DNA from: Dehalococcoidia bacterium
GTDB taxonomy: Bacteria; Chloroflexota; Dehalococcoidia; SpSt-223
NCBI GenBank assembly: GCA_025054935.1
Contig: JANWZD010000016.1
Coordinates: 1 to 64,000, forward strand
Reading direction: 5' to 3'
DNA length: 64,000 bases
Shown: one piece after another, positions 63,977 to 64,000 of the stretch
How positions within the stretch are numbered: the stretch's first letter is position 1
How the letters are laid out: the number at the start of each line of letters is the position of its first letter
Made by a program: the position numbers and the translations under genes
The notes under the pieces: generated by a model
Seen by the model: only the letters and a program-made list of their open reading frames with translations
Databases searched by the model: none
What the model was told of the DNA's origin: nothing

Positions 63977-64000
63977 CCAGCTGTCCGATGCGCCGCGGGT

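Overview
The window is about 64 kb of GC-rich bacterial chromosome that reads as a member of the Chloroflexota, probably an aerobic, possibly thermophilic lineage. The evidence is mixed. An alternative complex III operon (actA, split actB, actC/F, D, E) sits beside SCO and PCu(A)C copper-assembly genes. There is an etfA/etfB/membrane Fe-S oxidoreductase operon, a tandem-domain ThyX-like protein, and a recA promoter carrying a Gram-positive type GAAC-N4-GTTC LexA box. A secreted protein has the LGYP-type repeats common in this phylum. No 16S rRNA or tRNA is visible, so the assignment is an inference. No plasmid, prophage or transposase gene was recognised.

Layout. 1-7.5 kb: 5' end of recA, a zinc-ribbon protein, an MFS exporter, malQ, small proteins, ispG. 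7.5-15 kb: a hexose-phosphate mutase, then 1.9 kb of non-coding repeats, acs, and a membrane pseudokinase fused to a PQQ-type propeller. 15-29 kb: M28 lipoprotein peptidase, P-type ATPase, a Tyr/Pro-rich secreted protein, the moaD-like/etfD/etfB/etfA/Dabb operon behind a near-consensus promoter, an SDR, and the ThyX-like protein. 29-36 kb: two hotdog hydratase-like genes with an M20 peptidase, two PPOX-fold paralogues separated by repeats, a 1.4 kb gene-free stretch, and a SAM methyltransferase. 36-45 kb: lepA, hemE, two alpha/beta hydrolases, another 1.4 kb gene-free stretch, and an Old Yellow Enzyme family oxidoreductase. 45-53 kb: a pair of tandem paralogous small proteins, a NarL-type two-component system, a third PPOX protein, prs and secA. 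53-64 kb: the act operon on the minus strand and, divergently, cytochrome c, SCO and PCu(A)C genes.

How the parts fit: electrons from acyl-CoA or amine oxidation can enter through the ETF and the membrane Fe-S protein to menaquinone. Alternative complex III then oxidises menaquinol and reduces cytochrome c. The SCO and PCu(A)C proteins imply a copper-containing cytochrome oxidase just beyond the right edge.

The most unusual non-coding signal is a family of intergenic repeats. It comprises short REP-like palindromes with ends TCATTGCGAG and GGCAATCCC, and several degenerate arrays with a 70-75 bp period built on the same CGCAAYGA core, the largest being about 750 bp at 9.1-9.9 kb. The most unusual proteins are the pseudokinase-propeller, the tandem ThyX-like protein and the split ActB.
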